A DNA stretch of 64,000 nucleotides from Trissonchulus latispiculum (taxonomy: Eukaryota > Nematoda > Enoplea > Enoplida > Ironidae): NCBI GenBank assembly GCA_030248195.1, contig JASAND010013540.1:1-64000 (forward strand), written 5' to 3'. A program made the translations under genes and the position numbers. Each line of letters opens with the position of its first letter. The first letter of the stretch is position 1. The notes below the pieces were generated by a model. It did not search any database and was not told the origin of the DNA. It saw nothing but the letters and a program-made list of their open reading frames with translations. Of this stretch, positions 20,619 through 30,799 are shown one piece after another.

Positions 20619-21412
20619 GACCCCTGCGGCACTCCGCTTGTTACGGGTTTCCAACCAGAGAAAGAATTTGATATTTTCACCCTTTGTTTTCGATTTGACA
20701 AGAAGGCATTAATCCATTTCAAAACTCTCCCCCGAAAACCATACACCTCCAGCTTACGTAGTAATTTTGAATGCGATACTGTGTCAAAAGCCCTCATTAG
20801 GTCAATGTATACAATATTGACACTATCACCATTATCCCAAGCCTCATACCAACTATATATACAATCCAATAATTGCGTCAAAGTTGATCTATTCTTTAGA
20901 AATCCATGTTGGCACTGTGATATTAAATTTTGACTTTTCAAATGGTTTACAAAGAAAGGTTTCAAGACTCTCTCCATTGCCCTACAGCAAACCGCAGTCA
21001 GACTCACTGGTCTATAATTTCTTGGGTCTGTCGTGCCACCCTTTTTATAAATAGGGCAAATATCCGCTTTCAGCCAATCTGTTGGCACCGAGCCAGTCAC
21101 CAGCGATTCTTTGAATATTTTAGTAAGAGGATATGCTAAAGAAAATGCTAAATTTTTTACAAAAATGCTTGGAATACCATCAGGTCCAGCTGACAGTTTT
21201 GGAGCCAAATCTTTTAGCACTTTATAAACGTCAAATTCGTCGAAAACACAATCGTATATCGAATGTTCATCACTTGTCCTATTTTCAACAAGAGGAATAT
21301 CCCCATTATCAATGGTAAATACAGAAGCAAAAACATCATTAAGAACAGTACATTTATCATTATCATCATATACAGTAACGCCATCATTGTTAGTAAGGGC
21401 AACAATACTGGT
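20619..21412 (-). pseudogene. CR1/L2-like LINE, N-terminal half of reverse transcriptase
   Basis: The minus strand reads a linker, then LSAGPDGIPS, ADICPIYKKGG, NYRPVSLTAVCCRAMERVL, QHGFLKNRSTLTQLLD, IVYIDLMRAFDTVSHSKLL and TSGVPQGS, which are reverse transcriptase blocks up to the fingers-palm boundary. It stops there because of the 7.8-kb insertion and resumes at 12779. The 5' end is truncated: LINE sequence gives way to unrelated A-rich sequence at about 21412. Open frame is continuous here apart from the foreign C-terminal residues added by the insertion. No endonuclease or ORF1 remains. Confidence 0.88.
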
Positions 21413-22165
21413 GTTTTTTTTTTGCAAATTTTTAGCCAAAAATTTGAAAATTTTCAAAAAATTAGCGACAATTTGCAAAAAATCCGCCTTATTACCGTAA
21501 AAATCGCTAAAAATAGCTGAAAATTGAGAAAAATTTTCAGTTTTTTAGCGAAAAACCGATTTTTCGCCGACCCCCCCCTCAAAAATTTTTCTTACCCCTC
21601 CCCCCAAATCGACTTTTTCTCGACCCCCCCTCCCCCTTTTTGCCAAACCCCCCACCCTACTTTTTTCAAACCCCCACCCCCACTTTTTTCGCCAGCCACA
21701 CCTATATATGCGTCCCCCAGATTTTTGACTTACCCTCCCCCAACTTATGGCTACCACCCTCCCCCCCCTTATGGCTACCCTTATGGCGTCCATAACTGAC
21801 CTCCATTAACTTGGCCGCGCCAAATTCGAGAACAAACGATTGATTGTCATGAAACGTTTGGTCACGTTTGATCACGTTTCTTCCACGCAGAATTGACGTT
21901 TGTTCACGGTTCAGTACTGAGATATTTGCAGAAAACTGTACCTTGGAGCTAAGTTCACGCTGGCCGCGCCAAATTATTGTTTCTTTAAAATTTTTGTACC
22001 ATTAAAAAGCATTCGTTTGATCACATACAGATTTTGTTTGGTCACGCTTATTGCTTGAGAAAAAGCGAGATATTTATTTTTATTTTTTAACACTTTTGCT
22101 TAGGGTGCCACTTTTATTGGTCCCCCATCCCCAAATGGACAGGTTACCGACCCCCTCCCCTCCCC
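21413..22165 (+). repeat. Repeat family F, copy 1 (inverse of 34990-36005)
   Basis: Two parts match the inverse of 34990-36005: the poly-C part with AGCGAAAAACCGATTTTTCGCC at 21546 (quoted in part), and the part from CTCCATTAACTTGG at 21802 to AAATGGACAGGTTACCGA at 22150. The latter is rich in GTTTGGTCACG and GTTTGATCACG words. A CACCTATATATG end of the G-run family is at 21700. No gene. Confidence 0.65.
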
Positions 22166-23385
22166 CTCATAGGTGTAATGGGGGGGCGCGAAAATTGGCC
22201 AAAATTTGGGCATTTTTAGGGTAAATTTTGCAAACTTTTTCAAAAAAGTCCAAATTTTTGGCTTTACGTGTTTATTATCGCGAGAAATACACGTTAATAA
22301 CGGTTTTATGGACTTCTAAACTCAATATTGACCTTATTCTGGACTCACAAACATGTTGGCAATCAAGTTTTGGAGTTTAAAAACACTGTCTAATGTCAAA
22401 ATTACTTAATGCTGTCATGTTTTTCGGCATTAGCAATGGCTGGAAATGCTATTTTTGGCATAAAAATTGAAAAATTTGTTTGGGGGAGGTTTGGGGGGAT
22501 CGTGGGGGCATAGTTTCCCTGGAATGGGCACTAGAGCCAAATTGCATACAGCATCGTGAAGTTCGAGCACGCATGGGCAACACCTACACAACGCCTACAC
22601 CGGTGTAGACTGGACCCACGCACCCACGCAAGGCAAAAAGAAGGACCCACGCAGAGGCAAGGCGCGCGAAGCGCGCCGTCGAAAGACTCGCGCAGATAAA
22701 AGGAGCACGGAGCGCGTCGTCGAAATACCCCCACGCAGGACACGCGCTGTCAAAATACCCACGCAGACGCAGGACGCGCGCTGTCAAAATACCCAAGCAG
22801 ACGCAGGACGTACGCTGTCAAAATACCCACGCAGGACACGCGCTGTCAAACTGGGTAAATTTTGCAAACTTTTTTCAAAAAAGTCCAAATTTTTGGCTTT
22901 ACGTGTTTATTATAGCGAGAAATACACGTTAATAACGGTTTTATGGACTTCTAAACTCAATATTGACCTTATTCTGGACTCACAAACATGTTGGCAATCA
23001 AGTTTTGGAGTTTAAAAACACTGTCTAATGTCAAAATTACTTAATTCTGTCATGTTTTTCGGCATTAGCAATGGCTGGAAATGCTATTTTTGGCATAAAA
23101 ATTGAAAAATTTGTTTGGGGGAGGTTTGTGGGGATCGTGGGGGCATAGTTTCCCTGGAACTTTGGGTCTGGGGGGGGGCATAGGTGTGGTGTGGCGGATC
23201 AGTCTAATTTTTGCTGTGTGTAAGAGGAAGAGTTGCCATCGTTGCCATTTGTTTGGGGGAGCTTTGGGGGGATCGTGGGGGCATAGTTTCCCTGGAGCTT
23301 TGGGTCTGGGGGGGCATAGGTGTGGTGTGGCGGATCAGTCTAATTTTTGCTGTGTGTAAGAGGAAGAGTTGCCATCGTTGCAAAT
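22166..23385. repeat. Duplicated block: G-run element split by a copy of 24478-24850
   Basis: The stretch 22205-22515 (GGGTAAATTTTGCAAAC to GGGGGCATAGTTTCCCTGGAA) recurs at 22857-23165. Between them, 22523-22850 copies 24475-24845, including the GGCACTAG junction created by the hAT-like insertion at 23957-24477. From 23128 to 23380 a unit of about 134 bp containing CATAGGTGTGGTGTGGCGG is present twice. The block is thus a secondary rearrangement; short frames inside it are not genes. Confidence 0.7.
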
Positions 23386-23670
23386 TTGTGCAATTCTTTT
23401 ATAGCCCAACCCAGTTAAAAGTTACATTTTAGTTAGTCCAAACGTTTGATAAATTTTTGGATGGTTGAATCAAAAAGTAGGTGTCATTTTTAAAATGTTA
23501 AAAAGTGAGCAGGAGTGAACCAAATGGCTTGATCTTTGCATGCACAAACACAGGTTAGAAAGAGTCGCGTTTTCTGTTGCTATGTTTTGGAGCTCATAGC
23601 TCCAACCCATGATCCAGGAGGCGGGTGGGTTTTCTTCCCCCCGAAAAGGGGGTGGATTTTTTCACCCCAT
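23386..23670. repeat. TATAG family C fragment (inverse of 14590-14880)
   Basis: Shares with 14590-14880, in inverse, the ATCAAGCCATTTGG, GGAGCTCATAGCTCC-like and CCCATGATCCAGGAGGCGGG phrases and ends at CACCCCATGGATATATA. It abuts the family A copy that starts at 23690. Confidence 0.6.
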
Positions 23671-23956
23671 GGATATATATGTATAGCGCGGCGGGAAATA
23701 AAAATCCAAATTTTCGAATTTTGGCTGTAACTTTTTTTATAAGCGGCAAATCGAAAATCTAACGATAACTATACCATGAGGCCTTGGAAAGAGCTTCAAT
23801 ATGAGCCAAAAAATACCTCTCTAGCACTTACGGTTGGTGAGAAATTTTTCCTTTGCTGCTAACGGTTTGAAAAAATTTTTGTTTTTGTTCATTCAATTTC
23901 ATTCAGTTTTTTCCAGCCGAGTCTAGGTCACCCCTGGTCGCACCAACAGGCACTAG

Positions 23957-24477
23957 CATAGGTGTAACGGAGATTTGGGGTGGGGGGGCTCCCCCCCAAC
24001 TTTTTTGGGGGGCCCCCCTCTGGAGACCCCCCAACCCCCCCCCAGGACCCCCCCCCAACCCTCCCCCAAAAACTTTTTTCAATTTTTATGCCAAAAATCG
24101 CATTTTCAGCCATTTCTAATGCCAATGAACATTCAACTATGAAGTGATTTTGACATTAGACATGGTTTTTAAACTCGAAAACTTGATTACCAACATGTTT
24201 CCAAGTCCAAAATAAGGTCAATAATGAGTCAGAAAGTCCATAGTACAGTTAAAAAGGTGTATTTCTGGGAATAATAAACACTTTAAGCCAAAAATTTGGA
24301 CTTTTTTGAAAATTTTTGCAAAATTTACCCTAAAAATATCCAATTTTTGGCCATTTTTCGAGCGACTACCCCCCCCCCCCCAGTGGGGGGGGGGACGACC
24401 CCCCCCCCAAAGGTTCTGGGGGGTTGAAAAAATGGCTGGGAGGGCTACCCCCCCAACCCCCCCACCTTACACCTATG
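23957..24477. mobile_element. hAT-like MITE, ends CATAGGTGTAA, duplication GGCACTAG
   Basis: The left end CATAGGTGTAACGG and right end CCTTACACCTATG are inverted repeats. GGCACTAG flanks both sides (23949-23956 and 24478-24485), a perfect 8-bp target duplication, and the uninterrupted GGCACTAGAGCC exists in the family A copy at 2536. The 521-bp body has dense G- and C-runs and the GGCATTAGAAATGGCTGAAAA phrase (in part) shared with many fragments between 6166 and 11460 and at 22166-23130. It defines the true ends of that abundant family. Confidence 0.9.
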
Positions 24478-24518
24478 GGCACTAGAGCCAAATTGCATAC
24501 AGCATCGTGAAGTTCGAG

Positions 24519-24999
24519 CACGCATGGGCAACACCTACACCACGCCTACACCGGTGTAGACTGGACCCACGCACCCACGCAAGGCAAAAAGAAGGACCCA
24601 CGCAGAGGCAAGGCGCGCGAAGCGCGCCGTCGAAAGACTCGCGCAGATAAAAGGAGCACGGAGCGCGTCGTCGAAATACCCCCACGCAGGACACGCGCTG
24701 TCAAAATACCCACGCAGACGCAGGACGCGCGCTGTCAAAATACCCAAGCAGACGCAGGACGTACGCTGTCAAAATACCCACGCAGGACACGCGCTGTCAA
24801 AATACCCACGCAGACGCAGGACGCGCGCTGTCAAAATACTTTAATAATAATAATAAAATTCTGCGTGCGTGCGCGTACCCATATAAAAAACGTGGTCGAA
24901 GCAAATTTTAATTGGAATCCCCCCCCAACCAAACATTAAAGGACCCACGCACGACAAAATTCGGGTGTAGGCTAACCCATTTTACCTTGCCCATGTATG
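24519..24999. mobile_element. hAT-like MITE, ends CACGCATGGGCAA, duplication AGTTCGAG
   Basis: CACGCATGGGCAA at the left pairs with TTGCCCATGTATG at the right. AGTTCGAG flanks both sides (24511-24518 and 25000-25007). The interior has a GC-rich array in which CGCGCTGTCAAAATACCCAC recurs five or more times at about 34- or 21-base spacing (24680-24840). A copy of the left two-thirds is at 22562-22850. No coding capacity; the frames it contains are repeat artefacts. Confidence 0.88.
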
Positions 25000-25535
25000 A
25001 GTTCGAGACATGCCCTCGGTGAAACTGTAATCCGTTTTGGGCTAGGTCTTTCCAGTAGTTCAGGGTGACCCCTCAAAGTTGACCTGTCTGAAACCTAAGT
25101 TGGGACCAAAATTTTTAAAGTCCCAAAAAATTTGCTGAGAAGCAGCTGGAGCTTACAATACTGTAATACAGTTTTGGACGCTCTTTAAGATAGTTACTAA
25201 AATCCGATCCAGCTCATATGGGAGACTCACACTTTCGTTGGGTTTCTTCCCACATCTCGGACTGGGTTTTTCTTCCACGCCGCGCTATACGTACCTACTT
25301 TATATACCCGTTTTCGCGCGACCATCCCGGCCTCTCCAGTTCTGATGGCGCCCCCCCCCCAAATTTTCCTTTTGATTTACGGAAAAGGCGAAAATTACTG
25401 TATAAATTTCCTAGAATTATTATACGTAGTCGTTTGGGACGAATTACGTATTCAAGCCTTGAACAGACAAGTAATATATATACGGTAAAGTTTTGCATTT
25501 CGCATACTAAACCTCAAAATTGACAGCATTGCTCA

Positions 25536-25537
<2 letters not shown>

Positions 25538-25624
<87 letters not shown>
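25538..25624. repeat. (TA)n microsatellite
   Basis: About 42 uninterrupted TA dinucleotides directly upstream of the truncated RTE element. Confidence 0.95.
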
Positions 25625-25636
25625 GTATACATGTAC

Positions 25637-27040
25637 GTGATCGTGATCCCGCTATACGTAACTCGTGGCGATCGTAACTCCGCCATCGTGATCCCGCTAC
25701 ACAAGAAAGGCTCTAGAACTGACTGCTCAAATTATCGCGGCATATCCTTACTCTGTTGCGCCTACAAACTGTTAGAATTTATCATTCTTCGGCGCCTTGG
25801 GCGAGTATATGAGCCTGTGGTACGGGAGAATCAGGCCGGCTTTAGACCAAACCGTGGCTGCATTGACCAAATCTTCACCTTACGTCGCATTCTGGAAACC
25901 AGGTCTGAATATGGGAAAGCAACTTTAATTGGATTCGTAGACTTTAAAGCGGCCTTTGATTCAGGAGATCGATCTACCCTATGTGCTATATTGGAGTCTG
26001 ACGGCGTGCCGACGAGACTGATTCGCATAATAAAACTGTTGTATGCGAATACCCAAAATCGAGTCAGGGCCTGTGGTCAGCTCTCAGACGATTTCGTGGT
26101 CCAAACTGGGGTACGGCAGGGTGCTTCACTGTCTCCCTTACTCATCAACTGTCTTGTCGACTGGGTGATGAGAACTGCGGTTGCTGACGTTGGGGATGGT
26201 GTCCTATTTGGTCACGGTCCTATTATTTCGGACCTTGACTATGCAGATGACATAGCCGTCTTGGCAGATTCGGAAGTACATCTTCGCCAATTACTGTTAG
26301 CTGTCGTTGCGGCAGCAGCGAGAGTTGGCCTGAAGATAAATGCCAGAAAAACTAAGATCCTTTTCAGCCACTGCCCTCCTCCCAATATAGCGATCACTGG
26401 GACTATTCTGGAATCTGTGGTCGCCTTTAGATATCTCGGCTCCGAAATCACCCATAATGGCTCTATCACATCAGAGGTCCGTTATAGAATTGCTAGAGCC
26501 CAGGCTGCTTTCGCTGCCTTCGAAGCCAAGCTATGGAGCAAACGTGACATCTCTCTGACGGTTAAAACTAAAGTTTTTGACGCGGCGGTCATGTCGGTTC
26601 TGCTATGTGCGAAACCTGGCCAATAAAAGTCGCCGATCTAAATTTACTGGCTGGTTTTGAGATGCGCTGCTTCCGTCGCATGCTCAGGACTGTCTATACG
26701 GATCGAATCACGAATTCGCAATGACGCAATTCGAAATCGGCTGCATCGGCAAACTATTACCAATGTCATCAAACGATGTCGTCTTACGTATTTCGGCCAC
26801 GTATTGCGTATGCCGGCTGCTCGTTTTCCAAACGGAATACTTGACTTTGCCCCGCCGGCAGACTGGCGTAGGCCGAGGGGAGGTGTGCGCCAAACTTGGC
26901 TACGAGTTGTCCAGAAGGACCTCGAGGGACTGTCAAGAACCTATGGTAGACTCTGGCACGACGACTGGATTGGAATCTGCAGAATGATTGCCGCCGACAG
27001 AACACAGTGGCGCTTGGTGGTCGATGAAACCTTGGGATGA
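25637..27040 (+). pseudogene. RTE-like reverse transcriptase, 5'-truncated
   Basis: The plus strand shows reverse transcriptase blocks in order: AIVIPLHKKGSRTDCSNYRG, ISLLCCAYKLLE, NQAGFRPNRGCIDQIFTLRR, GFVDFKAAFDS, TGVRQGASLSPLLIN, LDYADDIAVLA (catalytic YADD), GLKINARKTKI and FRYLGSEI. Near 26610 a frameshift interrupts the thumb (expected CETWPIKVADLNLLAGFEMR is in another frame), and a second shift near 26715 leads into the C-terminal RNRLHRQTITNVIKRCRLTY, FGHVLRMPA and WRRPRGG. The stop is at 27038. Endonuclease is missing, so the copy was truncated at the 5' end, where it joins the TA microsatellite. The 3' tail has repeated AAGCAAGTAAGCAA. The element is dead. Confidence 0.92.
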
Positions 27041-27059
27041 AGTTGGATACCAGCGATAC

Positions 27060-27433
27060 ATCGGACACGATGTTGCTGCCTAAGCAAGTAAGCAATACAT
27101 GTACGTACAGCTTAATGTATATTTAAATTAAATTTTTATATTTCAGGAGTCCTAAGTGTCTGGTGTAACACCCATTTCTAGTCAACTCCCATGATATAAT
27201 GAGCTCTGGTCAAATTTTTTGTGCACAGATCTTGAAATTTGTAAGGATCGTGCAGTTAAATTTCTAGACCGTCAGCTCTGTTTTTTCCTTAAACATACCT
27301 ACTTATTTTCAATTCATCCACTCTAATTCAACGTTGCTGTTCTGAATATGACTGTGCTGGACTCAGTTGTCATTTCAGGTTTACTTTGGGTATGTATGGC
27401 GTTTTGTATATACATTTATATGCATTTATGTTT
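27060..27433. other. No gene seen; AT-rich sequence
   Basis: RTE 3' tail up to about 27100, then unassigned sequence. Confidence 0.4.
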
Positions 27434-27549
27434 TGGACGCTCTTCAAGATAGGCTATTAAAGTCCTGTATACATAGCTCATACTGGTAGCTCACACTGGC
27501 AGTGGGTTTTTTCCGCATTGGCGGGTGGGTTATTTTCCCGCTTGACTAT
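27434..27549. repeat. Right-end fragment of TATAG family B
   Basis: GACGCTCTTCAAGATAGGCT through the GTGGGTTTTTTCCGC and TTTTCCCGCTTGACTAT motifs equals the last 110 bases of the family B unit ending at 5479. Confidence 0.8.
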
Positions 27550-28869
27550 TATACACACGTACATTATACGTAGTTACATTGCATTTACATATTTGGTGTT
27601 GAATATATACATGTTACAATTTTATGGTGTTATTTTGCAATAACAAGGTTAAATACATAATACATATATATGCATGCAATGTGTGACGAAGATTTGGGAA
27701 TTGGGGGTGGGGTTCTCCCTCAGCGATCTTCCAACTGTTCCCTAATGGTTTTTGATGTGTGTGTGTCATTCATTGGCAAGTGGTCATAATTAATATATAC
27801 GTACGTATTGAATTGCTACTTTGACATTATGAGAAGGGCACGGTTCGCTCACGCTGCGCGGTCCCCCTGATTTCGCTTGCGCACTGCGCGGTCCCCCCAA
27901 AATTCAGGGTGTACCTGGTACACTCTTAGTACACCCCTTGCGCATGTATGGTGTGTGTGTGTGTGTGTTAAAATCGCATTTTCAGCCGTCTCTCGCTTCA
28001 AAAACAATCCCTGAAGCAGTTGTAATATAGTTTCTGTATTTAAAATACAAATCTTGATTGCCAACAGTTTCATATTCAATATTAAGTACGGAAGTAGCGG
28101 AATTTTTGATTCCGGTTATTGATCCAACTTATCATTTGGGTGATCGTCTGGATTTGATTTTTTCCTTTATTTTTGTTGCTATATCATAGGGGTCGCGGCA
28201 GCGACCCCTATAATATGTGTGAAAAGTGGCTGGAGACAGTGTAAAATAAGCTGCGCAGAAGCTGCGCAAAATCCTGCGCAGATCCTGTGCAGATTTCGTG
28301 CGAAAATTGTAGAGCACATCGAGTTTAGTATGTCTGTGAAGTTTCAGCCCCGTATCACTTACCGTTAAAAAGTTGCGCCCCGGACCGGTTATGGCGGCGA
28401 TGTTTTTTTCCGGTTTCTCCTACTTGATGGTTGTATTGTACATAATGTTCGCCGCTTTTACGTGATCTGCAGCGGTGGGCCAACCTAAAGGGCTATGGGG
28501 TCTAGTAGTACCCTCTAAAGAATTTAAGAACCACAACTTTTTTTGTGCCGCAGCTGCGCCACAGCGCCGCAGTGGCGCCGCAAAGTCGGCTCATAGCGAA
28601 AAGTGACCATTTTTGTGGTCGTCGCTCAGGTCGAACGTTACGAGCTGGAGCGGATTTCTTTTTATATTCTGAAATTACATATATTGAACTAACTAACGGT
28701 CCAGGTTGCGTTTCTTTACCACTTTCCTAGCGACCACAGTGGCCCGTCAAAGATGGCGAAAATTCGAAAAATGAAAAGTCGAAATTTCTATTTAACTTTG
28801 AAAGCTCAAATCTTCCATACAGTGGTTTTCTGGCACGGAGAATCGATTCCCGCAGTCAGTTTTACCGTC
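27550..28869. other. No gene seen; unassigned intergenic sequence
   Basis: Holds a (GT)n run near 27955 and a short inverted repeat GGGGTCGCGGCAGCGACCCC at 28190-28209. None of the open frames resembles a protein I know. The sequence is more GC-rich than the preceding region from 28250 onward and leads into the tandem array at 28870. Confidence 0.4.
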
Positions 28870-29867
28870 AGACCCACCCATCTTGCTGGGCTGGTACCAC
28901 TTTGCCGTCGGGAGGGTCAAGTCGGAAACCGCTTCCTGGAGGTCCATAGTAGGCTCTACCTGGCCTCTCAAAACTTTGCCTATAGGGGTTTTCTGGTATG
29001 CCCAGCTCATTCCCGGTATCCGTTTTGCCGTCCGACGTGTCTATATTGCTGGGCTGGTTCTACTTTGCCGTCGGGAGGGTCAAGTCGGAAACCGCTTCCT
29101 GGAGGTCCATAGTAGGCTCTACCTGGCCTCTCAAAACTTTGTCTATAGGGGTTTTCTGGTGTGCCCAGCTCATTCCCGGTATTTGTTTCGCCGTCCGACG
29201 TACCTATTTTGCTGGGCTGGTTCTACTTTGCCGTTTGAAGGGTCAGTCGGGTGGGAGGGTCAAATGGTCGAAAATAAAGTTTCTCAAAAGTGGTAAAATT
29301 TGGTATCAAATGAAAGCCCTAAGTGAGCTGAGCAACTTTTGCCATAGAACTGCGTACCCAAAGTGGCTGTAGAGTGCTGTGGTGGGGTGGGGTGGGGACT
29401 TAGGCGATTTTGGGTCAAAAATAAAATTTTTCAAAAGTGGTAAAATTTGGTATCAAATGAAAGCTCTAAGTGAGCTGAGCAACTTTTGCCATAGAACTGC
29501 GTACCCAAAGTGGCTGTAGAGTGCTGTGGTGGGGTGGGGTGGGGACTTAGGCGATCAAAAGTAAAATTTTTCAAAAGTAATCAATTTTGGTATCAAATGA
29601 AAGCCCTAAGTGAGCTGAGCAACTTTTGCCATAGAACTGCACACCCAAAGTGGCTGTAGAGTGCTGTGGTGGGGTGGGGACTTCGGCGATTTTGGGTCAA
29701 AAATAAAATTTCTCAAAAGTGGTAAAATTTGGTATCAAATGAAAGCCCTAAGTGAGCTGAGCAACTTTTGCGGTGTCGGATTTATGCCTTTCTCAACCGG
29801 AATTTAAAGGATAGACATAGGCCCAACACACATATTATCACCTTTTGTGCGGAGCATTTTTGTTACT
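28870..29867 (+). repeat. Two consecutive tandem arrays (about 163-bp and 145-bp monomers)
   Basis: In the first array TGCTGGGCTGGT recurs at 28884, 29049 and 29211, giving a monomer of about 163 bp. In the second, CAAATGAAAGC(C/T)CTAAGTGAGCTG recurs at about 29308, 29455, 29597 and 29737, giving a monomer of about 145 bp with near-identical copies. The arrays end at GCGGAGCATTTTTGTTACTTG, only about 30 bases before the ORF1 start of the LINE. A degenerate copy without a LINE is at 8302-8880. The arrays could be an adjacent repeat or a monomeric 5' promoter of the LINE. Confidence 0.75.
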
Positions 29868-29896
29868 TGTAATCCTTGAATCTAACCATTTTATCA

Positions 29897-30799
29897 ATGC
29901 CTGAGTCAACTCCGTCTGGTGGAAGAAAGTTTCCTCCCTCTCCCTGCCTTCCATGTCATGTATGCTCTACGGCTGTAGGGGAAAGAGACTTTTCTATTCC
30001 GTGTACTCTGTGTTCGTGAAGAAGTCACGCTTCATGTCTTCAGATTTCCGATGCTCAGTACCGGAAATTTGAGTCGGCTGGGGCCCTGCCTTTTCTGGGC
30101 ACTGCCTGTTCAGAATGCAAAAGTCTCATTCAGAAAATGTTCGCTCAGATGTCTATTCCATCCGGTACTCCTGTGCCACCCCCATCTTTCGATCCCACTA
30201 TTGTTCGAGATGTCGTTCGAGAAATCTTACCGGAAATTGTCTCCAAATGTTTGGAAGCCATTTTTCCGAAGTTGATTGAGTATATGGGAGAGGTCGACAA
30301 ACGGGTTGCTTCTGGAGTATCGGAGGCGCTTGAAAAGGAGTCCAAGAAGAAGAATCTGGTTATGGCGGGTCTGCCTTTCACTGATAAAGAAAAGAATAAG
30401 ATCGATGTGACATCTGAAATGAAGGGCATTGCCCTTCAAATCGGTTTGGAGGAGTCTTCGGTTTCCAAGGTCTATCGTGATGGACCTGAAGGCACTGCTA
30501 AAGACAAAATCACTAAGATTTGCTTTAATGATCCTACTGCTCGCTCTACCTTCCTCCGTTCGACTGATGCCATCCGTGAATTGGATAAGCTTTATCAAAA
30601 TGTGTGGATTCGCCCTGACCTAACTTATGCTGAGCGTGTCAAAGACCGGGTCCTTCGTGACGAACTGAAGGCCAGAAGGGCCAAAGATGAAGAAGTCATC
30701 ATTCGGAATGGGAAAATCGTGCCAGGCAAGCCAAAAAACCCCTACCCACCACCTATTGGCGAGGCATCAACCTCCCTCAGTCAACCTCCGATGCAGTGA
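29897..30799 (+). pseudogene. CR1-like LINE ORF1: PHD-type zinc finger and RNA-binding domain (one stop)
   Basis: From an ATG at 29897 the frame runs to a stop at 30797, broken only by TGA at 30017-30019. The N-terminus has Cys and His in PHD order: CHVC at codons 20-23, CTLC at 36-39, H and C at 44 and 47, and CSEC at about 68-71 (C4HC3). The TGA lies between the second pair and the His and could be a decayed CGA. After a Pro-rich and helical linker comes NLVMAGLP, which opens an RRM-like domain, then a basic C-terminus. Such ORF1 proteins bind the LINE RNA and chaperone it. Reinitiation downstream of the stop (ATG at 30137) would give a finger-less protein. ORF1 ends within a few bases of ORF2. 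Confidence 0.82.

Larger units (their letters stand above)
23690..25285. mobile_element. TATAG family A, second copy, carrying two insertions
   Basis: It starts TATAGCGCGGCGGGAAATAA and ends CGCCGCGCTATA. Outside the two insertions it matches 1773-2865, but it lacks the middle: sequence corresponding to 1940 is joined directly to that of 2427 near 23848. The GGCACTAGAGCC and AGTTCGAGAC phrases of family A were used as insertion targets by the elements at 23957 and 24519. Confidence 0.75.

Noticed and set aside
22531..22796. Two Cys/Arg/Ala-rich minus-strand frames, repeated at 24482-24747
   Set aside because: They lie in the GC-rich tandem words of a hAT-like MITE and are duplicated with it. 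No start context or conservation beyond the repeat.
25520..25636. N-terminal extension of the RTE reverse transcriptase made of Ile-Tyr repeats
   Set aside because: It is translation of the TA microsatellite; homology to reverse transcriptase starts only after it.
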